A stretch of DNA of 64,000 nt, from the NCBI RefSeq assembly GCF_027533845.1, contig NZ_JAPZVN010000001.1, positions 186,001 to 250,000 on the forward strand, in the 5' to 3' direction. The notes beneath the pieces were generated by a model that was not told where the DNA came from, ran no database searches, and saw only the letters and a list, made by a program, of their open reading frames with translations. Positions 35,637 through 44,586 of the stretch are shown piece by piece. Both the position numbers and the translations under genes were made by a program. The first letter of the stretch is position 1. Every line of letters begins with the position of its first letter. The DNA comes from Streptomyces sp. RPT161. GTDB lineage: Bacteria; Actinomycetota; Actinomycetes; Streptomycetales; Streptomycetaceae.

Positions 35637-38287
35637 CCGCGTGCCTCCTCGGAGGGTTCACCGTGTTGTGACTGCCGGTGCTGGGGTAGCTGCTGGTGCT
35701 GCCGGGCGGCGGGCGGCCGTGGTGGCTCCACGGTGCCGGTCGCCTCGGCCTCGGCGTCCCGCCGCCCCTGGCGCAGCCCGTGTGCGAAGCCGCCGAGCCG
35801 CCGCCGCAGGGCGTCGGCGTCGACCGGCGCGTTGCGCGGGCGGTCGGCGGGCTCACCGGTGAGCCCACTGGCCCTGGGCACCCGCTTGGGGAGCCCCTTG
35901 CCCGTCAACCCACCGGATTCCGGGTCGGTCTGGTCGTCCGGGGCGCTCCGCGCGGGTTGCTCCGGTTGCGCGGCTTCCTCGGTACGCGCGTGCCGGGGCC
36001 GGGCGGTGGGGCCGTCCCCGGCCGCGGGGGTACGGGCGTGCTCGTCCGTCTCCGCGGCGCGGCGCGGCGCCGGGGCCGCGGCCTCAACGGCCTTGGCGCC
36101 GACGGCCGGTGCCGTTGCCGGGGCCTGGTCGGCGGCGCCGGTCACCGGGGCGGCGTACGGGTCCTGCGGCGGTGCCACGCTCTCCGCGGGGTGGACGATG
36201 AGGGTGCGCGGCAGCACCACGACCGCGGTCACCCCGCCCTGCTTCTGCTCGCGCAGCTGGACGCGGATCCCGTGCCGTCCGGCGAGCCGCGCCACCACGT
36301 ACAGGCCGAGCCCGGCGGTGGCGTGCGACTCGTCCGGGTGCGGGTCGGCGAGCAACTGGTTCAGCTCGTCCAGCCGGTCGTGCGGGATGCCGATACCGGC
36401 GTCCTCGACCGACAGCATGGCCTCGCCGTTCTCCAACAGCCAGCCGGTGACCTGGACATCGGCGTGCGGTGGGGAGAACGCGGTGGCGTTCTCCAGCAGT
36501 TCGGCGACCAGGTGGGCGGTGTCGTCGGCGGCGAACCCGGCGACCTGGGCGCGCGGCAGGAACGGGATCCGCACCCGCTCGTAGCGCTCCACCTCGGAGA
36601 CACCGGCGCGCACCACGTCCAGCAGCGGCACCGGCTTGGCCAGCGCGCCGCCGCTGGTCTCGGCGCCGGCCAGCACCAGCAGGCTCTCGTTGTTGCGCCG
36701 CATCCGGGTGGCCAGGTGGTCCAGCCGGAACAGGGTCTTCAGCTCGTCCGGGTCCTGCTCGCGGTCCTCAAGGCCCTCGATCAGGGCGAGTTGCCGCTCG
36801 ATCAGCGCGAGGGTGCGCAGGCTGAGGTTGATGAAGGTGGCGTGCGGCACGCCGCGCAACGACTCGACGCGGGCGAGGAGTTCGTCCCGCTCGGCCATCA
36901 GCGCCGCCGCCTGGCCGCGCAGCTCGGCCTGCTGGCGGCGCAGTCCATCGCGTTCCGCGGCCACCTTCTGGCGTTCGCCGACCAGTCGGACGCGTTCCTT
37001 CTCCTGCTCGGCGGTCTCGGCGCGCAGCCGCACGGTGTCCTCGGCGAGCCGTTCCACGGCCAGCGCGACGGCGGCGAACTCGTCCCGGCTGCCGGTCGGC
37101 ACCGGCGGCTGCTGGTCACCGGCGTAGCGGCGCAGCGCGGCCAGCGGGCGGGTGACCGAACGGGTGGTACGGACCCCGATGCCGAGTGCCAGCAGTGCGC
37201 ACAGGCCCACCAGGGTGGCCCGCAGCTCCAGCGCCGTCACGTCGTCGTCGCGCAGCGTGGTGAGCCGGGTGGTGTCGGCGGCCGCCAGTGAGGCCTGGAC
37301 GGCCCGCATCCGGTCGACCCGGGCGGACAGCGCGGAGTCCACGTCGGCCGTCTTGAGCCGGTTGTCCGACTCGCTCAGGTACGACTTGGCGGTCAGCCGC
37401 CGCAGATACGTCTCGGCGGTGGCCACATCGGTGCCGGTGACGGTCTGCGCGTACTGGGTCTGGGCGGGGGTGGTGGCGGTGGCGGCGAAGTCGGCCAGTG
37501 CGGACTGCTCGCCCAGCCGGGCCTGCTGGGCCTGGGTCACCAGGGGCGAGGAGGTGCCGCCCGCGGTGAGCGCTGCGACGAGCAGGCCGTGTTCCGCGGA
37601 GGCCTGGTCGACGGCCTGGGCGAGGGCGGGTCCGGCGCTGGTGTCGGCGGCGGAGGCCCGGGCGGGCAGGGCGCGGGCCAGGGCGCCGCTGACGCCGTCG
37701 AGGGCGTCGATGAGCGGACTGTAGGCGTCGAAGGCGTCCTTGGGGGCGCCGGGGCCGGACAGGGCGGTCTGGCGAATGTGCCCGAGGTTCGCCAGCGCGG
37801 TGCGCACCGTCTGGGTGGTGCGGGCCAGGTCGGCCGAGCCGCCGGTGTCCAGCGCGGCGGCCTGCTGGGTCACGTCGGTGGCCTGGCGGTCGACGCGGGC
37901 GCGCTCGTCCTCGCTGATGCCGCGGCCGGAGGCGGTGCTGCGTCCGGCGGCCACGTAGGCGGTCATGTCGTCGCGCTCGTCGGCGAGCGAGTGCGCGAGG
38001 GCTATCGCCGAGGTGTTCAACTCGGTCAGCCGCAGCAGGCGCTGCGACTGGGACAGATCGCCGATGGCCGAGACGAGCCCCGGGGCTCCGGCGGCCAGTA
38101 CCGCGATGACCGAGACCAGCAGGGCGCCGAGCAGTCGCTGACGCACCCGGCGTTTGGGCGGCGCGGGGCGCGCGGCCTTGATCTTCTCCGCGACCTCGGG
38201 TTCCGTGCGCGCTTGAGTGCGCCCTCTCCTCATTGTCCGCACCGGTTCTCGCATTCCTGTCTCGTACGTCGGTACGGCCGTGGGCAC
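35633..38287 (-). CDS. cvnA: Conservon sensor histidine-kinase-like protein CvnA
   Basis: A membrane sensor of about 884 residues. It has a basic N-terminal segment, a transmembrane helix (LLGALLVSVIAVLAAGAPGLV), and a large extracellular helical domain of the nitrate/sulfonate-sensing type. A second helix (ATLVGLCALLALGIGV) and HAMP-like region are followed by a coiled coil, the dimerisation helix (FRLDHLATRMRRNNESLLVLAG) and the HATPase (LVAELLENATAFSPPHADVQV, VEDAGIGI, TAGLGLYVVARLAGRHGI). A Pro/Ala-rich tail ends the protein. The start may be GTG at 38287 or ATG at 38254 or 38233; none has a clear ribosome-binding site. It heads the conservon. Confidence 0.9.
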   Translation of the reverse strand: MPTAVPTYETGMREPVRTMRRGRTQARTEPEVAEKIKAARPAPPKRRVRQRLLGALLVSVIAVLAAGAPGLVSAIGDLSQSQRLLRLTELNTSAIALAHSLADERDDMTAYVAAGRSTASGRGISEDERARVDRQATDVTQQAAALDTGGSADLARTTQTVRTALANLGHIRQTALSGPGAPKDAFDAYSPLIDALDGVSGALARALPARASAADTSAGPALAQAVDQASAEHGLLVAALTAGGTSSPLVTQAQQARLGEQSALADFAATATTPAQTQYAQTVTGTDVATAETYLRRLTAKSYLSESDNRLKTADVDSALSARVDRMRAVQASLAAADTTRLTTLRDDDVTALELRATLVGLCALLALGIGVRTTRSVTRPLAALRRYAGDQQPPVPTGSRDEFAAVALAVERLAEDTVRLRAETAEQEKERVRLVGERQKVAAERDGLRRQQAELRGQAAALMAERDELLARVESLRGVPHATFINLSLRTLALIERQLALIEGLEDREQDPDELKTLFRLDHLATRMRRNNESLLVLAGAETSGGALAKPVPLLDVVRAGVSEVERYERVRIPFLPRAQVAGFAADDTAHLVAELLENATAFSPPHADVQVTGWLLENGEAMLSVEDAGIGIPHDRLDELNQLLADPHPDESHATAGLGLYVVARLAGRHGIRVQLREQKQGGVTAVVVLPRTLIVHPAESVAPPQDPYAAPVTGAADQAPATAPAVGAKAVEAAAPAPRRAAETDEHARTPAAGDGPTARPRHARTEEAAQPEQPARSAPDDQTDPESGGLTGKGLPKRVPRASGLTGEPADRPRNAPVDADALRRRLGGFAHGLRQGRRDAEAEATGTVEPPRPPAARQHQQLPQHRQSQHGEPSEEARG

Positions 38288-38666
38288 AGCCGAAATGACG
38301 CCAAATCAGTTGGGCATCCGACGCCTGGGCCGAACCGTACGGCCGTCCCGCGGCGTTTTCCCCCGATGCGTTGTGGTTGTTACGGCAGAGCTTGTCGCGA
38401 TCTTCACGCGCCGCGTGGAACGCGGTCCCCCGGACTCGGCCGTGCCGTCCCGAAGGAGTGAACAACAACCGGAAGTTGACCTTCAACTCCGGGCGGCGGT
38501 CCACACCCGTTCTTCACGCACGGCGGTTTGGTGAAGGCGGCGCGGTCCTGGAAAGATGCCCACCCGCATTGGCGGCGGGCCACCGCCCGCCGACCCCGTG
38601 GAGGCCGCGGGCCGCACCCGGCCCGCCTCGGCGCCGTTCGAACGGGCGCTCAGGCAGACTTGCGGC
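38288..38666. other. Divergent intergenic region between cvnA and the PP2C-like gene
   Basis: This 379-base gap contains no supported gene. A short inverted repeat at 38474-38488 (AGTTGA-CCT-TCAACT) lies near its middle and may be an operator. No promoter hexamers stood out on either strand. Confidence 0.4.
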
Positions 38667-39512
38667 ATGCGCATCGAGACCGCCACGGAGCCTGGCGACC
38701 CGAAACGCCCCAACGAGGACTTCGCCGCCGTGGCCCTGCCCGCTTCCGGTCAGGGCGCGGCGGTGGTGCTGCTGGACGGCGTCACGCCGCATCCGGAAGG
38801 CACCGGGTGTGTGCACGGCGTTCCGTGGCTCGTGGCGCGGCTCGGTGGCGCGCTGCTCGAACTGTCCGGTTCGCAACGGGATATGACACTGCGGGAGTGC
38901 CTCGCGGAGGCGATCGCGCGGACCGCGCGGCAGCACGGCGAGGGCTGTGACCTTTCTCACCCCTACACACCCCAGGCAACCGTCGTGGCGGTCCGGTGGA
39001 ACCAGGACGCTGTCGAGCATCTGGTGCTTTCCGACTCGGTGTTGCTCATCGAGGACACAACGGGCAACACGCGGGCGGTCCTTGACGACCGTCTGGACCA
39101 TCTGCCCGAGCCGGTGCCCTCACTGCGGGCGGCGGTACGCGCGCTACCGCGCGACTCCGCCGAGCGGGCGCGCGCCCGTGTGGAGCACGCCCGGGCGGTG
39201 GAGGCGTTGCGCAACGCCGAGGGCGGCTTCTTCACCGCCGCGGCGGATCCCTCAGTGGTCGCGCGGGCGGTGTGCGGCACGACGCCCCGCGCCCAGGTAC
39301 GGGCGGTGGCCGCCCTGACGGACGGGGCGGCACGGCTGGTGGAGGTCTTCCACGAGTGCGACTGGCCGGAACTGCTGGCCCTGCTGCGCAAGGAGGGTCC
39401 CCAGTCCCTGATCACCCGGGTCCGCACCGCCGAGTCGGCGGACCCGCTCAGGAGCGCCTTCCCCCGCAGCAAACGCCACGACGACGCCACAGCGGTCCTG
39501 GCGGAGCTGTAA
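38667..39512 (+). CDS. PP2C-type phosphatase-like protein
   Basis: A 281-residue protein with motifs of metal-dependent PP2C phosphatases: RPNEDFAAVALP (metal-binding Glu/Asp), VVLLDGVTP, VAALTDGAARLV and the terminal KRHDDATAVLAEL. Such enzymes dephosphorylate Ser/Thr residues. The order and spacing resemble the PP2C-like proteins paired with kinases in actinomycetes, but no kinase is adjacent. The ATG at 38667 begins the conserved N-terminus; the longer open frame upstream is not supported. Catalytic activity depends on all metal ligands, which cannot be fully confirmed here. Confidence 0.8.
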   Translation: MRIETATEPGDPKRPNEDFAAVALPASGQGAAVVLLDGVTPHPEGTGCVHGVPWLVARLGGALLELSGSQRDMTLRECLAEAIARTARQHGEGCDLSHPYTPQATVVAVRWNQDAVEHLVLSDSVLLIEDTTGNTRAVLDDRLDHLPEPVPSLRAAVRALPRDSAERARARVEHARAVEALRNAEGGFFTAAADPSVVARAVCGTTPRAQVRAVAALTDGAARLVEVFHECDWPELLALLRKEGPQSLITRVRTAESADPLRSAFPRSKRHDDATAVLAEL

Positions 39513-39692
39513 CACCCCTCCGCGGTCGCCGGCACGGGCGCCCGCCCAGCCGCCCGGTCCCACGGCGACAGCGCGCGACCCACGCGGCGGAGACCGGCGG
39601 TAGCGGACCAGCCGCACCCGGGCGGAACCCGGGCGGGCGGAGCGCGAAGCCACAGGGATGCGCCCGCGGACGTGGAGGCGGGCGGCCTGTCG

Positions 39693-40169
39693 CTAGGCGT
39701 CCCCGCAGCGGTCCTCCGGGGCGTTGATCGCGTTGAGCGCCTCCAGGAGGCGCGCCAGCTCCGTGACGTCCTGCCGCGGCCACGCGGACAGCCGCCCCCG
39801 GTACCGCGCGCGGCGCGCGTCCCGCACGCGTGTGAAGCGGCTGCGGCCCTCGTCGGTGAGCCGGACGAGGAACGCCCGGCCGTCCGCCGGATCCTGCTCC
39901 CTGCTGACCAGCCCCAACTGCTCCAGCGCCCGAAGCTGCCGGCTCATCGTCGCCTTGCCGACCCCGAAGTACGCGGCCAGGTCGGTCGCCCGCTCCGGGC
40001 CCGCCTCCTCAAGGCGTACCAGCAACCCGTACGCCGAGGGTTCCAGCTCCGGATGGACCGCCCGCGCCATCTCACCGGACGAGGCGCGGGCGCGCCGGTA
40101 GAAGACGGTGATCTCCCGCTCCAACGCCTCCAGGTCCCGATCCCCCTCGGGATACTCCTCATTCCGCAC
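39693..40169 (-). CDS. MarR family transcriptional regulator
   Basis: A protein of about 158 residues with the MarR winged helix: AYGLLVRLEEAGPERATDLAAYFGVGKATMSRQLRALEQLGLVSREQDPADGRAFLVRLTDEG. The flanking helices form the dimer interface. The GTG at 40169 (VRNEEYPEG) is preferred because GAGAGGGC lies upstream and because an inverted repeat that could be its operator lies at 40197-40215. The alternative start at 40217 would place that repeat inside the coding sequence. It is divergent from the GH25 gene. Confidence 0.88.
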   Translation of the reverse strand: MRNEEYPEGDRDLEALEREITVFYRRARASSGEMARAVHPELEPSAYGLLVRLEEAGPERATDLAAYFGVGKATMSRQLRALEQLGLVSREQDPADGRAFLVRLTDEGRSRFTRVRDARRARYRGRLSAWPRQDVTELARLLEALNAINAPEDRCGDA

Positions 40170-40196
40170 GTCAGCGCCCTCTCGCCCGTCCCCAGG

Positions 40197-40215
40197 GCTG
40201 AAATTTCGTTTCAGC
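40197..40215. promoter_or_regulatory. Inverted repeat upstream of marR, probable operator
   Basis: GCTGAAA and TTTCAGC form perfect 7-bp arms around TTTCG. The site lies 28 bases upstream of the chosen marR start and within the divergent gap to the muramidase gene, the usual place for MarR autoregulation. Confidence 0.5.
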
Positions 40216-40342
40216 ACCTGCCATCGCCGCAGCTCCTTCAGTATTTCGCAGGATTAGACCAACGGCAGTGACCGGGCCCTCTTCCACCCCGCCGTTCTAC
40301 GCGCGTACGGTCACCATGTCATGGCCATAACAGGGAGGGAAC

Positions 40343-41197
40343 ATGTCCCCTGCCGACAGCCCCCTGAGCCCCCGCCCCCACAGATCCCGCGCCGTCCTGA
40401 CGGCGCTGACCGCCCTGTTCACGCTCCTGCTCGCGTTACCCGGTACGGCGTCGGCCGCCCCGGCCGCGGGCCGCGACCCCGTCACCCACCCCCAACTGGA
40501 CTGGATGGGCTCGACCGTACTCCGCCACGAGGGCGGCGCCCCCTCCAACCACCCCGTCTTCCCGCTGGTCGTACAGACCCCCGGCATGGACGTCAGCGGC
40601 TACCAGGGCGATGTCGACTGGGCCGCCGCCCGCTCGAACGGCGGCCGGTTCGCCTATGTGAAGGCCACCGAGAGCACCACGTACACCAACCCGTACTTCG
40701 CCCAGCAGTACAACGGCTCGTACGGCGTGGGCATGATCCGTGGCGCGTACCACTTCGCGACCCCCGACACCTCAAGCGGCGCCGCCCAGGCCGACTACTT
40801 CGTCGGCCACGGCGGCGGCTGGTCGGCCGACGGCAGGACGCTGCCGCCCGCGCTCGACATCGAGTACAACCCGTACGGCGCGACCTGCTACGGCCTGGGC
40901 CCATCGGCGATGGTCAGCTGGATCGCAGACTTCAGCGACACGGTGCACGCGCGCACCGGCCGCTACCCGGTCGTCTACACCACCGCCCAGTGGTGGTCCG
41001 AATGCACCGGTGGCAGTACGGCGTTCGCCGCCGGCAACCCGTTGTGGACCGCCCGCTACACCTCCACCCCGGGCGCGCTGCCGTCCGGTTGGAGCTACCA
41101 GACCTTCTGGCAGTACGCCGACACCGGTGTACTGCCCGGGGACCAGGACTACTTCAACGGCACGTACACCCGGCTCCAGGCACTGGCCAACGGATGA
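40343..41197 (+). CDS. Secreted GH25 family muramidase (lysozyme)
   Basis: A 284-residue secreted enzyme. The signal peptide is ALTALFTLLLALPGTASA. The GH25 domain begins with MDVSGYQGDVDW and contains FAYVKATESTTYTNPYFAQQY, the catalytic pair in LDIEYN, and WQYADTG near the end. It hydrolyses the bond between N-acetylmuramic acid and N-acetylglucosamine in peptidoglycan. The ATG at 40343 follows GGGAGGGAAC. A terminator lies just after it. Confidence 0.94.
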   Translation: MSPADSPLSPRPHRSRAVLTALTALFTLLLALPGTASAAPAAGRDPVTHPQLDWMGSTVLRHEGGAPSNHPVFPLVVQTPGMDVSGYQGDVDWAAARSNGGRFAYVKATESTTYTNPYFAQQYNGSYGVGMIRGAYHFATPDTSSGAAQADYFVGHGGGWSADGRTLPPALDIEYNPYGATCYGLGPSAMVSWIADFSDTVHARTGRYPVVYTTAQWWSECTGGSTAFAAGNPLWTARYTSTPGALPSGWSYQTFWQYADTGVLPGDQDYFNGTYTRLQALANG

Positions 41198-41199
41198 AC

Positions 41200-41238
41200 G
41201 TGCGGCCGCCCCGCCCTCGTTGGGCGGGACGGCCGCAC
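41200..41238. terminator. Bidirectional hairpin between the muramidase and lon genes
   Basis: GTGCGGCCG pairs with CGGCCGCAC and CCCGCCC pairs with GGGCGGG around TCGTT, with one mismatch. It lies between convergent genes and probably ends both transcripts. Confidence 0.72.
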
Positions 41239-41248
41239 CGTCCGGGAC

Positions 41249-43699
41249 CTACGCGGCGACCGGGACCGCCCGGTCCGCCGCGGGCTCCAGCGCCAGCCTC
41301 AGCACCTGGCGGACATCCGCGACCGCGTGCACATCCAGCTTCTCCAGCACCTCGCTCGGCACATCGTCCAGGTCGGCCTCGTTCCGCTTCGGGATGATCA
41401 CCGTGGTCACCCCGGCCCGGTGCGCGGCCAGCAGCTTCTGCTTGACGCCACCGATCGGCAGCACCCGCCCGGTCAACGACACCTCCCCGGTCATCGCCAC
41501 GTCCTCGCGCACCCGGCGCCCGGACAGCAGCGAGGCCAGTGCCGTGGTCATCGTCACACCCGCGCTCGGCCCGTCCTTGGGCACCGCGCCCGCGGGGACG
41601 TGCAGATGGACACCGCGGTCCTTCAGGTCGGCCACCGGGAGCTCCAGTTCCGCACCGTGCGAGCGCAGGAAGGACAGCGCGATCCGCGCCGACTCCTTCA
41701 TCACGTCGCCGAGTTGGCCGGTGAGCGTCAGCCCGGTGCCGCCGGTCTCCGGATCGGCCAGCGACGCCTCGACATACAGCACGTCGCCGCCCGCGCCGGT
41801 CACCGCCAGGCCGGTGGCCACCCCGGGGACCGCGGTGCGCCGCTCGTCCGGGTCCTGCGCGGACTCCGGCACGTGGTGCGGTCGGCCGATCAGCCGCCGC
41901 AGGTCGTCCGGGCCGACGGTGACCGGGAGTTCGGCCTCGCCCAGCTCGTGCTGCGCGGCGATCTTGCGCAGGATGCGGGCGATCGCCCGTTCCAGGTTCC
42001 GCACCCCCGCCTCGCGGGTGTACTCGCCCGCGAGCCTGCGCAGCGCCTCGTCCTCGACCGCCACCTCGTCTCCGGCCAGGCCGGTGCGCTCCAACTGCCG
42101 CGGCAGCAGGTGGTCGCGGCCGATGGTGACCTTCTCGTCCTCGGTGTAGCCGTCGAGTTGGACCAGCTCCATCCGGTCCAGCAGCGGCTGCGGAATGGCT
42201 TCGAGCACGTTGGCGGTGGCGAGGAACACCACGTCGGACAGGTCGAGTTCGACCTCCAGGTAATGGTCGCGGAACGTGTGGTTCTGCGCCGGGTCGAGCA
42301 CTTCGAGCAGCGCGGCGGCCGGGTCGCCCCGGTAGTCGGAGCCGACCTTGTCCACCTCGTCCAGCAGCACCACCGGGTTCATCGACCCGGCCTCCTTGAT
42401 GGCGCGGACGATCCGCCCGGGCAGCGCGCCGACGTAGGTGCGCCGGTGGCCGCGGATCTCCGCCTCGTCCCGGACGCCGCCGAGTGCGACGCGGACGAAC
42501 TCCCGGCCCATGGCCCGCGCCACCGACTCGCCCAGCGAGGTCTTGCCGACGCCGGGCGGACCGACCAGCGCCAGCACCGCGCCTCCCCGCCGACCGCCGA
42601 CCACGCCGAGGCCCCGGTCGGCGCGCCGCTTGCGCACCGCCAGGTACTCGGTGATCCGCTCCTTGACGTCGTCCAGGCCCGCGTGGTCGGCGTCCAGCAC
42701 CGCGCGTGCGGAGGCGATGTCGTAGGCGTCCTCGGTCGTGGTGTTCCACGGCAGTTCCAGGACGGTGTCCAGCCAGGTGCGGATCCAACTTCCCTCGGGG
42801 GACTGGTCGGAGGACCGCTCCAGCTTGTCGACCTCCTTCAGCGCGGCCTCGCGGACCTTCTCCGGCAGGTCGGCCCCCTCGACCCGGGCCCGGTAGTCGT
42901 CGGACTCGTTCTCCGGGTCGCCGTTGAGCTCGGCGAGCTCCTTGCGCACGGCGTCCAGCTGGCGGCGCAGCAGGAACTCGCGCTGCTGCTTGTCCATGCC
43001 CTCCTGGACGTCCTTGCGGATGGTCTCGGCGACGTCCTGCTCGGCGAGGTGGTCGCGCAGCCAGCCGATGGCCAGCCGCAGCCGCTCCACCGGCTCGACG
43101 GTCTCCAGCAGCTGGATGCGCTGCTCACCGGTGAGGAACGGCGAGTAGCCGGAGTTGTCCGCGAGCTGGGAGACGTCCTCGATCTGCTGGACGCGGTCCA
43201 CGACCTGCCAGGCACCGCGCTTGCGCAGCCAGCTGGTGGCCAGCGCCTTGTACTCCCTGACCAGTTCCGCGACGGCGCCCGGTGCCTCGGTCGGCTCGGG
43301 CTCGCTGACCTCGGTGCCCTCGACCCACAGCGCGGCGCCCGGGCCGGTGGTTCCGGCGCCGATGCGGACCCGGCGCAGGCCGCGGATGACCGCGCCCGGG
43401 TCGCCGTCGGCGAGCCGTCCGACCTGCTCGACCGCGCCGAGGGTGCCCACCGCCGCGTACCGGCCGTCCACCCGAGGCACCAGCAGGACACGCGGCTTGC
43501 GTGCCAGGGAGCCGGAGCGGATGCCGGGAACATGGGCCGCCTCGGGCCGGTTGCTCTCCACTGCCTGCGCCGCCTCCACGGCGGCCCGCACCTCGGCGTC
43601 GCTCAGATCGAGCGGCACGACCATGCCGGGCAGCACGACCGCGTCATCCAGCGGCAGCACGGGCAGGGTGAGCGGGGCGGACGAGGTCTCTTCAGCCAT
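41249..43699 (-). CDS. lon: ATP-dependent Lon protease
   Basis: Cytoplasmic AAA+ protease of 816 residues that degrades misfolded and regulatory proteins. It has an N-terminal LON domain (LPVLPLDDAVVLPGMVVPLDL), a coiled coil, and the ATPase (Walker A GPPGVGKTSLGESVARAM, Walker B PVVLLDEVDKVG). The C-terminal protease has the catalytic dyad S712 (PKDGPSAGVTMTTAL) and K755 (PIGGVKQKLLAAH). The ATG at 43699 has AGGGAGAG upstream. A HAIR-type inverted repeat in front of it indicates control by the HspR repressor together with other chaperones. Confidence 0.96.
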   Translation of the reverse strand: MAEETSSAPLTLPVLPLDDAVVLPGMVVPLDLSDAEVRAAVEAAQAVESNRPEAAHVPGIRSGSLARKPRVLLVPRVDGRYAAVGTLGAVEQVGRLADGDPGAVIRGLRRVRIGAGTTGPGAALWVEGTEVSEPEPTEAPGAVAELVREYKALATSWLRKRGAWQVVDRVQQIEDVSQLADNSGYSPFLTGEQRIQLLETVEPVERLRLAIGWLRDHLAEQDVAETIRKDVQEGMDKQQREFLLRRQLDAVRKELAELNGDPENESDDYRARVEGADLPEKVREAALKEVDKLERSSDQSPEGSWIRTWLDTVLELPWNTTTEDAYDIASARAVLDADHAGLDDVKERITEYLAVRKRRADRGLGVVGGRRGGAVLALVGPPGVGKTSLGESVARAMGREFVRVALGGVRDEAEIRGHRRTYVGALPGRIVRAIKEAGSMNPVVLLDEVDKVGSDYRGDPAAALLEVLDPAQNHTFRDHYLEVELDLSDVVFLATANVLEAIPQPLLDRMELVQLDGYTEDEKVTIGRDHLLPRQLERTGLAGDEVAVEDEALRRLAGEYTREAGVRNLERAIARILRKIAAQHELGEAELPVTVGPDDLRRLIGRPHHVPESAQDPDERRTAVPGVATGLAVTGAGGDVLYVEASLADPETGGTGLTLTGQLGDVMKESARIALSFLRSHGAELELPVADLKDRGVHLHVPAGAVPKDGPSAGVTMTTALASLLSGRRVREDVAMTGEVSLTGRVLPIGGVKQKLLAAHRAGVTTVIIPKRNEADLDDVPSEVLEKLDVHAVADVRQVLRLALEPAADRAVPVAA

Positions 43700-43720
43700 G
43701 ATCTCTCCCTAGGCAATCAA

Positions 43721-43741
43721 GTTGAGCTGTATCGACTCAAT
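43721..43741 (-). promoter_or_regulatory. HAIR-type operator (HspR binding site) upstream of lon
   Basis: On the minus strand ATTGAGT, seven bases, then GCTCAAC. The HAIR consensus is CTTGAGT-N7-ACTCAAG; 10 of 14 positions match, including both conserved TGAG/CTCA cores. It lies 22-42 bases upstream of the lon start codon. HspR control of lon is known in S. lividans. Confidence 0.75.
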
Positions 43742-43835
43742 GCTTTTGAGCGTGGCATTGTTCCCGGCCTTCCCAGGGATGTGTTCGCCGTGAGCGATCA
43801 GCGACGGACCGACCGTTCATGCGAGCCTGGGCGGC

Positions 43836-44522
43836 ATGGACGACACGACCAGCGCGGTGACCGTGATCGACCGCAGGGAGGGTCCGTACGGCGAGGTCGT
43901 ACTGCGCCGGCGACTCGTCGAGGGGACCGAGCGGTACGAGATCATCGAGAACGGCTGCTTCCTGATGGACACCTCCGACGGCCGCTCGGAGCGGCTGCTC
44001 GTCCAGGCGCCGCTGCGGGCGCTGGGCGGCGCGGGACTGTCGGTGCTCATCGGCGGCCTCGGCGTCGGCTTCTCACTCGCCGAGGCGGCGGCCGAGCCGC
44101 GGTGGGGCGCCATCACGGTGGTGGAGCGGGAGCGGTCGGTCATCGACTGGCACCGCGGCGGCCCGCTCGACCGCTTCTCGGCACACGCGCTGGACGATCC
44201 ACGGGTCACCGTCATCGGAGGCGACCTGGTGTCCCACCTACGTGAGGCGGACATCACGTATGACGCGCTCTGCCTGGACATCGACAACGGCCCGGACTGG
44301 ACCGTCACCGACTCCAACGACTCGCTCTACTCCCCGGCGGGCCTTGCCGACTGCCGGGCACGACTGGCCCCGGGCGGAGTGCTCGCGGTGTGGTCCGCGC
44401 AGCCCTCGGAGCGTTTCGAGGAGGCGTTGCGCACCGCCGGGTTCGAACAGGTCCAGACCATTGCTGTCCCGGTTGCCCGAGGTGTCCCGGATGTGGTCCA
44501 CCTCGGGGTACGGCCCGCGTAG
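43836..44522 (+). CDS. Spermidine-synthase-like methyltransferase-fold protein
   Basis: A 228-residue Rossmann protein related to spermidine synthases. The N-terminal beta-rich segment GPYGEVVLRRRLVEGTERYEIIENGCFLMDTSDGRSERLLV is followed by LSVLIGGLGVGFSLAEAAAEP (cofactor loop), ITVVERERSVIDWHRG, VIGGDLVSHLREADITYDALCLDIDNGPDW and LAPGGVLAVWSAQP. Standalone members in actinomycetes may be amine transferases or methyltransferases. The substrate is unknown. It lies upstream of a two-component pair but a gap of 64 bases separates them. Confidence 0.8.
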   Translation: MDDTTSAVTVIDRREGPYGEVVLRRRLVEGTERYEIIENGCFLMDTSDGRSERLLVQAPLRALGGAGLSVLIGGLGVGFSLAEAAAEPRWGAITVVERERSVIDWHRGGPLDRFSAHALDDPRVTVIGGDLVSHLREADITYDALCLDIDNGPDWTVTDSNDSLYSPAGLADCRARLAPGGVLAVWSAQPSERFEEALRTAGFEQVQTIAVPVARGVPDVVHLGVRPA

Positions 44523-44586
44523 CCGCAGGCCATCCGCGCCCTTTACGCTGCTTGCCAAGCAGCGCGACCAAGTGGGGGCGGGCCCG

